Under the pieces are notes generated by a model that saw only the letters and a program-made list of their open reading frames with translations, did not search any database and had not been told where the DNA came from. Positions 9,961 to 18,669 of a stretch of DNA of 64,000 bases are shown one piece after another. Positions within the stretch are counted from its first letter, which is position 1; each line of letters starts with the position of its first letter. Source of the DNA: an uncultured Lachnospiraceae bacterium (GTDB taxonomy: Bacteria > Bacillota > Clostridia > Lachnospirales > Lachnospiraceae); the NCBI GenBank assembly GCA_944376125.1, contig CALWBQ010000034.1, forward strand, positions 62,001-126,000, read 5' to 3'. The position numbers were made by a program, and so were the translations under genes.

Positions 9961-10204
9961 CTTGCCTTTCTCTCAGACGGCTCTCTTCTTGCCGCAAAAC
10001 GGCAAGAAGCATCGGATGAGCATCCGATGCTGCCGGACAGCACACAGGCAAGTCTCCAAATTCATTTGTTTCTTGCCTTCCTCTCAGACGGCTCTCTTCT
10101 TGCCGCAAAACGGCAAGAAGCATCGGATTGAGCATCCGATGCTGCCGGACAGCACACAGGCAAGTCTCCAAATTTATTTGTTTCTTGCCTGTGTGCTGTC
10201 CGGC
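9961..10204. repeat. Tandem 111/112-bp palindromic repeat with an inverted end
   Basis: Two nearly identical units, 9961-10071 and 10072-10183, stand in tandem. Each contains CTTGCCG/CGGCAAG and GCATCGGAT/ATCCGATGC hairpins and ends with a 21-base arm. That arm occurs at 10032-10052 and 10144-10164, and again inverted at 10184-10204, so the second unit and the tail form a 21-bp stem with a 19-base spacer. The units differ by a few substitutions and one inserted base. It lies between genes and encodes nothing credible. It looks like a REP- or MITE-type element that has duplicated. No transposase or clear target duplication is seen. Confidence 0.8.
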
Positions 10205-10225
10205 TTCGCCGTCTGACTTTAGGCC

Positions 10226-11590
10226 TCAGTTTTTGAAGCTGTGGATGGGGGCTGGGATCCGCCCGCCGCGGGTTACGAAGTCTGCGCAGGAATATGGATT
10301 CACCGGCATAACAGGGGCATATCCCAACAGGCCGCCGAATTCTACGGTATCTCCCACTGTTTTTCCAATAACCGGGATAATCCGAACTGCAGTAGTCTTC
10401 TGATTAATCATGCCGATAGCCGCCTCATCCGCAATAATACCCGCAATGGTAGTATCGGGCGTATCTCCCGGGATCGCAATCATGTCCAGCCCCACTGAAC
10501 ATACGCAGGTCATCGCCTCCAGCTTCTCCAGAGTCAATGCCCCTGCTGCCACCGCATCAATCATCCCCTGATCCTCGCTGACCGGGATGAACGCTCCTGA
10601 CAGGCCGCCTACATAGGAAGACGCCATGATTCCGCCTTTTTTAACCTGATCATTGAGCATAGCCAGAGCCGCTGTCGTTCCGGGGGCACCTACACGCTCC
10701 AGACCGATCTCCTCCAAAATCTCCGCCACACTGTCTCCAATAGCGGGAGTAGGGGCCAGAGAAAGGTCAATGATACCAAACGGAACCCCCAGCCTTCTGG
10801 ACGCCTCCTGAGCTACCAGCTGACCTACCCTGGTGATCTTAAAAGCAATTTTCTTTATGGTCTCACAGAGAACCTCAAAATTTTCTCCTCTTGCCTGCTC
10901 CAAAGCCGTCTTGACTACGCCAGGGCCGCTGACACCCACATTGATGATGGCATCTGCCTCTGTAACACCATGGAAGGCTCCCGCCATAAAGGGATTGTCG
11001 TCCGGCGCATTGCAGAATACCACCAGCTTGGCACAGCCAAGAGAATCTTTCTCCTTGGTCGCCTCTGCCGTTTTCTTCACAATCTCGCCCATCAGCCGGA
11101 TGGCATCCATATCCAGACCCGTTTTCGTGGACCCTACATTCACGGAGCTGCAGACCCGCTCTGTCTCCGCCAAAGCCTGGGGAATTGAGAGCATAAGATT
11201 CCGGTCTGCCGTTGTCATCCCTTTATTGACCAGCGCGGAATAGCCGCCGATAAAATTAACCCCGACTTCTTTTGCCGCCCGGTCCAGAGTTTTGGCGATC
11301 GTGACGAAATCCTCCGGTGTCCTGCAGGCAGCAGCGCCAACCAGGGCGATGGGGGTCACAGATATCCTTTTATTTACAATGGGAATTCCGTAATCTCTGG
11401 AGATCTCCTCGCCAGTCGCCACAAGATTTTTGGCCAGGGACGTAATCTTCCGGTATATTTTTTCATTGACCGCATCCAGGTTCCCGTCTGCACAGTCCAG
11501 AAGGCTGATGCCCAGCGTGATGGTCCGGACATCCAGGTTTTCCTGTTCGATCATCTTATTGGTCTCGTTTACTTCATATATATTTATCAT
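10226..11590 (-). CDS. UPF0210 (PFL family) conserved protein
   Basis: A 454-residue protein of the UPF0210 family, recognised from its start ([14 protein letters not shown], then [15 protein letters not shown]) and the glycine-rich middle. The family is widespread in Firmicutes and almost always paired with a small ACT-domain protein, as here: the ACT gene ends 18 bases upstream. A homologous streptococcal pair is known structurally, but a biochemical function is not established. No signal peptide or membrane segment is visible, so it is cytoplasmic. The ATG at 11590 follows AAAGGCGGG. The repeat element begins right after its stop and may serve as the transcript end. Confidence 0.88.
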   Translation of the reverse strand: MINIYEVNETNKMIEQENLDVRTITLGISLLDCADGNLDAVNEKIYRKITSLAKNLVATGEEISRDYGIPIVNKRISVTPIALVGAAACRTPEDFVTIAKTLDRAAKEVGVNFIGGYSALVNKGMTTADRNLMLSIPQALAETERVCSSVNVGSTKTGLDMDAIRLMGEIVKKTAEATKEKDSLGCAKLVVFCNAPDDNPFMAGAFHGVTEADAIINVGVSGPGVVKTALEQARGENFEVLCETIKKIAFKITRVGQLVAQEASRRLGVPFGIIDLSLAPTPAIGDSVAEILEEIGLERVGAPGTTAALAMLNDQVKKGGIMASSYVGGLSGAFIPVSEDQGMIDAVAAGALTLEKLEAMTCVCSVGLDMIAIPGDTPDTTIAGIIADEAAIGMINQKTTAVRIIPVIGKTVGDTVEFGGLLGYAPVMPVNPYSCADFVTRGGRIPAPIHSFKN

Positions 11591-11608
11591 GGAAAGCCCG
11601 CCTTTCTT

Positions 11609-11881
11609 TTAAATCCGGTGCATCTTTGTAAAAATTTCTTCTCTCTGGCACTTGATGGAAACGCCGATCTCCTGTCCAATCTCATCCAGGCCGCTGGCCA
11701 CCGCCTCAAAAGATGCCGCAGCATTTTCCATATCCACAATCATCATCATATTAAAAAAGCCCTGAACAATGGTCTGGGAGATGTCCAGGATATTGACCTG
11801 ATTCTCTGCCAGATATGTGCAGACCTTCCCGATGATACCCACTGTGTCTTTTCCTACTACCGTAATGATTACCTTATTCAT
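11609..11881 (-). CDS. ACT domain protein (UPF0237)
   Basis: Ninety residues forming a single ACT fold: KVIITVVGKDTVGIIGKVCTYLAENQVNILDISQ. ACT domains usually bind amino acids or similar small ligands, and this stand-alone family is typically encoded immediately before a UPF0210 protein, as here. It probably senses a ligand for its partner, but neither ligand nor action is known. AAGGAG lies 7 bases before the ATG. Confidence 0.88.
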   Translation of the reverse strand: MNKVIITVVGKDTVGIIGKVCTYLAENQVNILDISQTIVQGFFNMMMIVDMENAAASFEAVASGLDEIGQEIGVSIKCQREEIFTKMHRI

Positions 11882-11918
11882 ATGCGTTCTCCTTTTCTCT
11901 CATTTCCATTCAGGCAGG

Positions 11919-12716
11919 CTAAACTGTAACAATCTGGGACATTCGCTCCCTTCCGGCCACGCTGATCGAAAAATCTTCTGCCTTGTAGGGGGTATCTCCC
12001 TCTGTGATCTCCAGACGGACCGTTTCGTAGGCCAGCTCCTCATAATTATTTTCCTTGCTCAGGTGGCCCAAAAAAATGTGCTTCAGACCATCGTGAAGGA
12101 TCTGGCAGAGCAGTCTGCCCGCATTTTCATTGGAAAGGTGGCCGTGATCCCCCAAAATTCTCCTTTTCAGGTAATACGGGTAAGGACCGGTCTCCAACAT
12201 TCGCACATCGTGGTTGGATTCCAGCAGGACCGCGTCCAGATTCTGAAGATGGTTGATAATATACTGGTCAAAATGGCCCATATCCGTCGCCACCGCGATG
12301 GACTTTCCCTTGCTCTTTACCCGGTAGGCCACGGGGTCTGCCGCATCATGGTCCACACGAAATGGCTGGATCACCATATCGCCGGCAGTAAACTCTACAT
12401 CCGGCAGGATCGGCGTCAAAAGTTCCTTGTCAAAGGATCCCAGAGAAGTGTTTTTCTCAATCTCCTCCAGAGTCCCTGCCGTCCCGTAAATGGGAATCCC
12501 AAATTTTCGTGCCAGAACCCCCAACCCTTTGATGTGGTCGGAATGTTCGTGGGTAATCAAAATTCCATTGAGCTCTGTCCCTTTGATCCCAATCTCATTG
12601 AGGCCCTGCTCAATCCGTTTTCCGCTGATGCCGGCATCGATCAGCAAATGGCTCTCATCTGAGCCCACATAGATACAGTTTCCGCTGCTCCCGCTTGCAA
12701 TACTTACAAATCTCAT
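11919..12716 (-). CDS. walJ: Metallo-beta-lactamase-fold hydrolase, WalJ/YycJ type
   Basis: A 265-residue MBL-fold protein starting MRFVSIASGSSGNCIYV, typical of YycJ/WalJ. Metal ligands are visible in THEHSDHIKG, DMGHF and GHLSKEN near the C-terminus. In Bacillus the gene belongs to the walKR operon and is linked to cell wall and DNA metabolism; here it follows coaE by 13 bases with no walKR nearby. I used the ATG at 12716 because AAAGGA precedes it and the product then matches family length; a longer reading extends into coaE. Confidence 0.87.
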   Translation of the reverse strand: MRFVSIASGSSGNCIYVGSDESHLLIDAGISGKRIEQGLNEIGIKGTELNGILITHEHSDHIKGLGVLARKFGIPIYGTAGTLEEIEKNTSLGSFDKELLTPILPDVEFTAGDMVIQPFRVDHDAADPVAYRVKSKGKSIAVATDMGHFDQYIINHLQNLDAVLLESNHDVRMLETGPYPYYLKRRILGDHGHLSNENAGRLLCQILHDGLKHIFLGHLSKENNYEELAYETVRLEITEGDTPYKAEDFSISVAGRERMSQIVTV

Positions 12717-12729
12717 CCTGCCTGTTCCT

Positions 12730-13314
12730 TTACTCATTCCTATTGAAAAGCTGCCTAATCTGCGCTCTGGTCTCCTCCAGCGAGCCATTATTGTCGATTA
12801 TCTGGCTGCATATTTCCCGAAACTCCGACTCGGAAGCCTGGCTTTTGATAATGCTGAGAGACTTTTCCCTGGTATATCCTCTGTCCCTCATAAGCCGTGC
12901 CACCCGTTCCTCTACTGAAGTATAAACATACCACATTTCACTGAAATTGTCACGCTGATCTTTTCCCATCAGGGCAGATTCCACTGCCACCAAATCTTCC
13001 GGCGCCTCCCGGGCCTCCCGGAAGACCTCCTCCCACACCATCGGATGGATAATGGAATTGACAGTCTCCCGGGCCTTCTCATCAGAAAAAATTCGGTCTG
13101 CCAGGCGTTTTCTGTCGATGGATCCATCTGGGGCTAAAATATCATTTCCCAGAGCATGTTTCACTTCCTGCCAGCCTCTCTCCCCTTTTTCCATCAGCTT
13201 GTGAGCTGCCTGGTCTGTCAAAATCACTCTGGCCCCAAAATCGTCCTTCAATATCTGCAGCACCCGGCTCTTGCCCGCGCCGACCCCTCCGGTGATCCCT
13301 ATAATCCGCTTCAT
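12730..13314 (-). CDS. coaE: Dephospho-CoA kinase
   Basis: Final step of coenzyme A synthesis, phosphorylating dephospho-CoA. The P-loop GITGGVGAGKS is at residues 5-15, followed by LTDQAAHKL and RLADRIFSDE. The start at 13314 (AAAGGGGGATCAG then ATG) gives 194 residues, the usual size. It is followed after 13 bases by walJ, so the two are likely co-transcribed. Confidence 0.93.
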   Translation of the reverse strand: MKRIIGITGGVGAGKSRVLQILKDDFGARVILTDQAAHKLMEKGERGWQEVKHALGNDILAPDGSIDRKRLADRIFSDEKARETVNSIIHPMVWEEVFREAREAPEDLVAVESALMGKDQRDNFSEMWYVYTSVEERVARLMRDRGYTREKSLSIIKSQASESEFREICSQIIDNNGSLEETRAQIRQLFNRNE

Positions 13315-13378
13315 CTGATCCCCCTTTTCTGGTGTTAAACCGCTGAATTCTCTAAGCTGCATCTCTTACTTGCACAGA

Positions 13379-13439
13379 ACAAAAATGGTTTAAAAATCAT
13401 AGCTCATCGGGAGAACGCGTTATGACTTTTAAACCATTT
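13379..13439 (-). terminator. Terminator after the citrate synthase gene
   Basis: On the minus strand AAATGGTTTAAAA pairs perfectly with TTTTAAACCATTT over 13 bp, extended inward by TCATA/TATGA, and is followed by TTG. The 3' arm and T-run overlap, so the U-tail is about five bases. It ends the transcript of the NlpC/P60 and citrate synthase genes. Confidence 0.8.
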
Positions 13440-13446
13440 GCGGCTC

Positions 13447-14778
13447 CTAGCGCTCGTCTGCTTTCACGAACTCTACGTTCTCTCCTACGTATTTCGTCGC
13501 CGGGCGCATAATCCTGCCGTCGTACAGCTTATTTTCAATATTATGGGCCAGCCAGCCTACCAGCCTGCTGGTGACAAAGAGAGGCGTATAAAGCTCTCTC
13601 GGAATCCGCAGCATATCGTAGGCAAAGCCGCTGTAATAGTCCACATTGGTAGGAATATTCCGGCCCTTATCCTCTTTGATAACTTCCTTTACACAGTCCT
13701 CAAATAATTTATAGAAAGCAAATTCCTTTGTCTTTCCCTGCTCCTTGGCCACGTTTTCACAGACATCCCGCAGAAGCTCAGCTCGCGGATCCGAGATGGT
13801 GTAGACAGCATGGCCAAAGCCGTATACCAGACCTGTGCGGTCATACAGTTCCTTGCCGGTAATCTTGCGGATGACTGCCTTCACTGCCTTCCGGTCCGCG
13901 GTATAGCCGACCTCGGAGATCACCTGATCCATCATCTCTGAAACCTTAATGTTGGCCCCGCCGTGGCGCGGCCCCTTTAAAGAGCCGATTGATCCGCAGA
14001 TCGTAGAGTAGATGTCCGTTCCTGTGGAGGAGATCACCACATTGGTAAAGGTGGAATTATTTCCGCCGCCGTGATCTGCGTGGAGCATCAAAAGGACATC
14101 CAAAAGATTAGCCTCTTTTTCTGTAAACTTCCGGTCCTCCCTCAGCATATATAAAATATTTTCCGCAATGGAATACTCTTTTTTGGGATAATGGAGCACC
14201 AGGCTCTGGCGGTTAAAATAATGCATCTTGCTGACATACTCGTAGCAGATAATGGACGGCATCTTTGCAATCAGGTTGACGCCCTTGATCAGTGTCTTAT
14301 ATTCATCGATATCATCCGGCTCATCGTCATAATTATACAACGCCAGAACAGCCTGCTGGAGCTTATTCATCAAGTTTTTAGCCGGCGTGCGGAGAATATT
14401 GGTCTCCAAAAACTCATACGGAAGCTCATACATCTCCTTCAGAACGTCGCAAAAACGGGACAGCTCCTCTTTCTTCGGCAGATATCCGAAGAGAAGGAGA
14501 AAACAGATCTCCTCATAGCCATGTGTCGGCTGCTTGTTTGCGATCAGATCCCGGATGCTGTAGCCCCGATAATACAGGTCACCGGGAGCATCCTCCTTTT
14601 TTCCCTCTTTCTGGGTGTATCCCACTACATCAGATACTTTTGTCAGGCCGATTCTGACGCCGGTTCCGTCTTCATTCCGCAGCCCTTTCTTCACATTGTA
14701 CTCTGCATAAAGCCGGTTAGGAATATCGGTATAATTCTGGGATTTTCCAAAAAATTGTGCAAGGTAATTGTTTTTCAT
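13447..14778 (-). CDS. gltA: Citrate synthase
   Basis: Condenses oxaloacetate and acetyl-CoA; in a fermenter this serves mainly 2-oxoglutarate and glutamate supply. The 443-residue protein holds catalytic histidines in LHADHGGGNNSTF and GFGHAVYTISDPRA and the arginine-bearing C-terminal region DYYSGFAYDMLRIP. It belongs to the longer clostridial group with an N-terminal extension of about 50 residues. The ATG at 14778 follows GGGGGATC. It starts 14 bases after the stop of the NlpC/P60 gene, an unusual partner. Confidence 0.94.
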   Translation of the reverse strand: MKNNYLAQFFGKSQNYTDIPNRLYAEYNVKKGLRNEDGTGVRIGLTKVSDVVGYTQKEGKKEDAPGDLYYRGYSIRDLIANKQPTHGYEEICFLLLFGYLPKKEELSRFCDVLKEMYELPYEFLETNILRTPAKNLMNKLQQAVLALYNYDDEPDDIDEYKTLIKGVNLIAKMPSIICYEYVSKMHYFNRQSLVLHYPKKEYSIAENILYMLREDRKFTEKEANLLDVLLMLHADHGGGNNSTFTNVVISSTGTDIYSTICGSIGSLKGPRHGGANIKVSEMMDQVISEVGYTADRKAVKAVIRKITGKELYDRTGLVYGFGHAVYTISDPRAELLRDVCENVAKEQGKTKEFAFYKLFEDCVKEVIKEDKGRNIPTNVDYYSGFAYDMLRIPRELYTPLFVTSRLVGWLAHNIENKLYDGRIMRPATKYVGENVEFVKADER

Positions 14779-14792
14779 GTTTATGATCCCCC

Positions 14793-16427
14793 TTAATCTC
14801 CAAGTATATTTCGTATTGTCTTTACCTTCCTGTAATTCCATGTGGAAATCTTGATTCCGCTCCTGCGGCTTGCTGCGTGGACGATCTGTCCATTTCCAAT
14901 ATACATCGCCACATGGTTAACCGTTCCGGAGCTGTTGGCGTAGAAAATCAGATCTCCCGGCCGCATTTCACTGGAGCTGATTGCCTTTCCCATCTGAGCC
15001 TGAGACCCAGAATAGTGAGGCAGGGAAATTCCGAAGTTTTTATATACCTGCATAGTAAAGCCGGAGCAGTCTACACCGTTGGTCAGGCTGGTGCCTCCCC
15101 ATACGTAAGGATTGCCCACAAACTGAAGGGCGTAATTGACAATCTTTGCCCTGCGGGATGCGGATGCATTGGCTGCCTCCTCCAGGGGGGAGAACTTGAT
15201 TGCCTCATTCAAGGCGTACCGGACCTCCACATTGTTGTCCCTGGTGGAAACGTAAGCTCTGTCCACCTCGCCGTCCTCGCTGTCCCCGGCATCCAGCTCA
15301 ATCTCCACCCAGCCGTCAAGCTGGCTGAGAACAGGGTAACGCTCCTCTTTGGATATCTGGGTCCATATTTTGGCATCTGTTGACGGTTCTGTACGGACAT
15401 TCAGCATATCTGTATTAACGATTGCCATCAGGGTGGCAGTCCCCATGGCGATATCCTTGGCCTCCTGGCCCGTAGCAGTATACTGCGGATCAGCCGTGAT
15501 GTACCCGATAATATTGCCGGATTTAATATGGTACCAGCCCTCTGTAGAACTGTCCAGAATCTCACCTGCAGCTTTGCTGGTCATCTTTCCGATGATCTTT
15601 CCGTCTGTAGACGGTTCTTCTCTGACATTTAAGTATGTGTCTACCTTCGAGATGACCAGATTCGTATACTGATTGATCGCCATAGACTGGATGTCCAGCT
15701 TTCTGGCCTCGTTCAGCCCATACTCTACCTCAGCGTAATCGGCGGAAATGTAGCCGGCCGTTGTCAGGATCCACCCGTCTATCTCATCCTCCACCACGTA
15801 CCTTTCATCCTGGACTGCATTTCCGATGACATTGGCCGGATCGATCACTGGTTCCTGACGAATATTGACGCTGTCTCCGGTAATAATGGCCATCTTCTTT
15901 ACCAGCGTTCTGGCTTTTTCCTTGGCCTCATCCCCTGTCAGCACGTAATCTTTGTGAATATAGCCGGTCAATCCGCCGGAACTGATATGGTGCCAGTCCC
16001 CCTCCGTGTCTAGGATATCGCATGCGCTGTCCCCATCCAGCTTTCCAATCACTTTTCCGTCAGATGCCGGTGTCTCCCGAATATTCAAATATCCAGACAC
16101 CTGGACAATTCCCAGATTTTGATAGGATCCCAGCACGCCATCGATGGCTGCTTCCAACTCCTGGGCCTCTATCTCCTCCTCCGAGAGGGTGGGAGCTTCC
16201 GTCACCTCCGCCTCCGCAGATGCCTCAGTCTCCTCCCCGTCTCGGGCCTGTCCCTGACCTGAGAGAGCCGGCCTCAGTCTTCGGGACAGAAAGACACCTC
16301 CCCCGATCAGCAGAGCCAGAACCAAGACCACTGCCAAACCGATCAGGAGATATGTTGGATCAAATCTGCGGTTTCGTCTTCTTCTGGCCTTGTTGAGCCG
16401 GCTGATATAATCTTTATTGTCCAGCAT
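14793..16427 (-). CDS. Membrane-anchored peptidoglycan hydrolase: SH3 repeats plus NlpC/P60
   Basis: Predicted peptidoglycan endopeptidase of 544 residues. A basic N-terminus (KARRRRNRR) precedes a membrane anchor at about 26-48, then an acidic Glu/Ala linker. Four bacterial SH3 modules follow, recognised by LNIRETPASDGKVIG, VNIRQEPVIDPANVIG, LNVREEPSTDGKIIG and LNVRTEPSTDAKIW. The C-terminal NlpC/P60 domain has the catalytic Cys near residue 452 in NGVDCSGFT and histidines in NHVAMYIG and IVHAAS. It would act outside the membrane on stem peptides during wall growth or separation. It has its own promoter at 16484-16512 and may carry citrate synthase on the same mRNA. Confidence 0.9.
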   Translation of the reverse strand: MLDNKDYISRLNKARRRRNRRFDPTYLLIGLAVVLVLALLIGGGVFLSRRLRPALSGQGQARDGEETEASAEAEVTEAPTLSEEEIEAQELEAAIDGVLGSYQNLGIVQVSGYLNIRETPASDGKVIGKLDGDSACDILDTEGDWHHISSGGLTGYIHKDYVLTGDEAKEKARTLVKKMAIITGDSVNIRQEPVIDPANVIGNAVQDERYVVEDEIDGWILTTAGYISADYAEVEYGLNEARKLDIQSMAINQYTNLVISKVDTYLNVREEPSTDGKIIGKMTSKAAGEILDSSTEGWYHIKSGNIIGYITADPQYTATGQEAKDIAMGTATLMAIVNTDMLNVRTEPSTDAKIWTQISKEERYPVLSQLDGWVEIELDAGDSEDGEVDRAYVSTRDNNVEVRYALNEAIKFSPLEEAANASASRRAKIVNYALQFVGNPYVWGGTSLTNGVDCSGFTMQVYKNFGISLPHYSGSQAQMGKAISSSEMRPGDLIFYANSSGTVNHVAMYIGNGQIVHAASRRSGIKISTWNYRKVKTIRNILGD

Positions 16428-16483
16428 AAATCAAATCATTCCTTCTTGCTTTCTTCTATCTCTTTATCAACAAACTACCGCCT

Positions 16484-16512
16484 AGTATACCACAGGCAGC
16501 TGAAAATGAAAA
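16484..16512 (-). promoter_or_regulatory. Probable promoter of the NlpC/P60 gene
   Basis: On the minus strand TTTTCA (16507-16512) and TATACT (16484-16489) are separated by 17 bases, about 57 bases ahead of the gene. Confidence 0.5.
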
Positions 16513-16561
16513 TAGTTTTTTCCCCGCTGCCAGAGCTTTACAGACGCCTAAAACTGCAGAA

Positions 16562-16588
16562 CGCCTGCCTTCATTACGCAGGCAGGCG
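16562..16588 (-). terminator. Hairpin ending the phosphate operon
   Basis: CGCCTGCCT pairs with AGGCAGGCG over 9 bp; the loop contains the kinase stop codon. The downstream sequence (TTCTGCAGTTTTAGG on the minus strand) has only a weak U-tail, so termination may be incomplete or the hairpin may protect the 3' end. Confidence 0.5.
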
Positions 16589-17968
16589 CACAGTAAATTC
16601 GGTTCCCTCATCCAGTTTCGACTTTACATCTATTGTTCCCTTATAGTAGGTAACGATATGTTTGACAATGGCAAGGCCAAGGCCCGTTCCCCCAGCCTTC
16701 TTGCTTCTTCCCTTCTCCACCCGGTAGAAACGCTCAAAAATCCTGGGGAGAGACTCCTCCGGAATCCCCATCCCATTGTCCCTCACCTGAATAACAACGG
16801 ATGAGGCTTCTTTCTCATCTTTCACTACAACCCAAACCTGGCCTCCCTGCCGGTTGTATTTCACTGCATTGGAGACCAGATTGCTGATCAATTCCCGCAT
16901 CTGCTTCTCATCCGCCCAGATCACTGCAGGGTCACACCTCTTATGGACATATATCTGATTTTTATCTGCCATAGGCTGCAGGGAATCCACCACCTCATCT
17001 ACAATCCGCTTCAGATCCACATTGACATAGGACAGTCTGGCCTCCCGGGATTCCAGCCTAGAAATCATCAGGATATCGTTGATCAGGCTGGTCATGTTGG
17101 AAGCCTCCATCCGGATCCTGTGTATAAAATCCTGGCGCATGGCTTCATCCTGTATCAGGCCGCTCTCCAAAAGCTCTGCATAGCCCTGAATGGAAGTGAT
17201 CGGCGTCTTCAGCTCATGGGAGGCATTGCTGAAAAATTCTTCCCTTATCTTGCCCTGCTGCTCAATCTGTTTTAAATACTCCCGAACCTTACTGCTCATG
17301 GCCACTGTGGTGCTTCCAATGATATTAATCTCCGGATACTGGCAGGGCTCAAAGTGAAACAGCTCTCCGTTGCCCTTCATCTTCTCCATCTCCCCCGCAA
17401 TCTCCCTCAGAGGCCGGGTGACAGTTGAGACAAAATGCTCCGTTGTCATAAAGGAAGCCAGGAGAGCCACTGCAAAGCTGAGCCAGGCAGCTGGCAGAAA
17501 CATGGGAAGATATTCGCTGAGGCCGAGGTAGGGAGCCGCCAGCCGAAGAATCAAGCCGCTCTTCTGGGAATAATAAGCCACATAAATCATGTCCCTTCCA
17601 AGAGTGGAAGAACGGCGGGTAGCCTCCCCTGTTCCCTTCTTGAGAGCTTCCTGGACCTCTTCCCGCTCCAGATGATTGTCCAGACCTTCTGACCCCTCCA
17701 GGCCGCTGTCCACCAGCACCTCCCCGTCAGAACGGATAATGGTAAACCGGTTTTGGTTTTCATCAGAGGCAGCTTCCAGCAGAGCAATCTGTTCCTCCAA
17801 ATCGCCGGAGTAATCCAGCAGGCTGTCCAAAGCCCTCAATGTGTAAAGCATATCTTTTCTGGCTGTCTCCTGCATCGCACTGCTGCTTGCTATGTAAAAA
17901 ATAACGCTGTTCAGCAGGAGGGCAACCAAAAGAACCTGTATAAATTTTTTCAGAATGGTTTTCTGCAT
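16574..17968 (-). CDS. phoR: Membrane sensor histidine kinase, PhoR-like
   Basis: A 464-residue sensor kinase. Transmembrane segments lie at about 9-29 and 155-180, flanking an extracytoplasmic sensor of about 120 residues. The H-box SHELKTPITSIQGYAELL, N-box LISNLVSNAVKYNRQGG and G-boxes VRDNGMGIP and GGTGLGLAIVKHIV are all present. The gene follows its response regulator by 11 bases, downstream of a Na/Pi cotransporter and Pho-box-like sites, so phosphate is the likely signal. The symbol rests on that context; cell-envelope stress sensing is an alternative. Confidence 0.88.
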   Translation of the reverse strand: MQKTILKKFIQVLLVALLLNSVIFYIASSSAMQETARKDMLYTLRALDSLLDYSGDLEEQIALLEAASDENQNRFTIIRSDGEVLVDSGLEGSEGLDNHLEREEVQEALKKGTGEATRRSSTLGRDMIYVAYYSQKSGLILRLAAPYLGLSEYLPMFLPAAWLSFAVALLASFMTTEHFVSTVTRPLREIAGEMEKMKGNGELFHFEPCQYPEINIIGSTTVAMSSKVREYLKQIEQQGKIREEFFSNASHELKTPITSIQGYAELLESGLIQDEAMRQDFIHRIRMEASNMTSLINDILMISRLESREARLSYVNVDLKRIVDEVVDSLQPMADKNQIYVHKRCDPAVIWADEKQMRELISNLVSNAVKYNRQGGQVWVVVKDEKEASSVVIQVRDNGMGIPEESLPRIFERFYRVEKGRSKKAGGTGLGLAIVKHIVTYYKGTIDVKSKLDEGTEFTVRLPA

Positions 17969-17979
17969 TCAGCCTCACC

Positions 17980-18669
17980 TTATTTTTCTTCCGGCACAAC
18001 CAGCCGGTAGCCAACACCCCGGATTGTCATAACATAGGAGGCCCCTTCCTCCCCCAGTTTCTGACGCAGAGTCCGGATATGCATATCCAGGGTTCTGGTT
18101 TCCCCGGCGTACTCGTATCCCCAGACGTGATCCAAAAGCTCTTCCCGGGTCACCACACGGTTCCGGTTCTGGGCCAGATACCACAGCAGTTCAAATTCCT
18201 TTAAGGTAAGCCGGACGGGATTTCCGCCAAAATAGACCTCCCGGACCGATTTCTCGATCTTCAGCCTGCCGACTTCCAGGGTGTCGCTGCTCTCCTGGCG
18301 CCCACTCCTCCTCAGGAGGCCGCGGATCCTGGCCCCCAATTCCAGTACGCCGAAGGGCTTGACCATATAGTCATCTGCACCGCAGTCCAGACCAGTCACC
18401 TTATCCATCTCCCGCTCTTTCGCTGTCAGGAGCATAATCGGGAGACGGCTTCCGGCCTCTGTCCTTCTCAGTTTCCGGATGGCAGTGACCCCATCCATTC
18501 CGGGCAGCATCCAGTCAAAGATCACCAGAGAGGGAGGATTCTCCTCAATCCGTTTCAGTCCCTCCTCAGCAGTTTCAAAACATTCCGCCTCATATCCAAA
18601 ACTTTCCAGAGATACTTTCAAAAGGTTTTGGATATTCTCATCGTCTTCAATTACATAGATCCGCTCCAT
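17980..18669 (-). CDS. phoP: OmpR/PhoB-family response regulator
   Basis: A 229-residue regulator: receiver domain with acidic pocket EDD (8-10), phosphoacceptor Asp52 in VIFDWMLPG and Lys in LLTAKE, then a winged-helix DNA-binding domain ending GASYVMTIRGVGYRLV. It overlaps the transporter gene by 19 bases and precedes the kinase by 11 bases. Its likely targets include the 11-bp phased TGTAAA motifs at 20524-20562 at the head of its own operon (autoregulation, inference). Confidence 0.9.
   Translation of the reverse strand: MERIYVIEDDENIQNLLKVSLESFGYEAECFETAEEGLKRIEENPPSLVIFDWMLPGMDGVTAIRKLRRTEAGSRLPIMLLTAKEREMDKVTGLDCGADDYMVKPFGVLELGARIRGLLRRSGRQESSDTLEVGRLKIEKSVREVYFGGNPVRLTLKEFELLWYLAQNRNRVVTREELLDHVWGYEYAGETRTLDMHIRTLRQKLGEEGASYVMTIRGVGYRLVVPEEK

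Noticed and set aside
9947-10171. Open frames across the palindromic repeat (for example 74 codons on the minus strand)
   Set aside because: They merely translate the duplicated repeat and have no ribosome binding site or conserved features.
9961-10204. CRISPR array
   Set aside because: Only two long tandem units without unique spacers; no cas genes.
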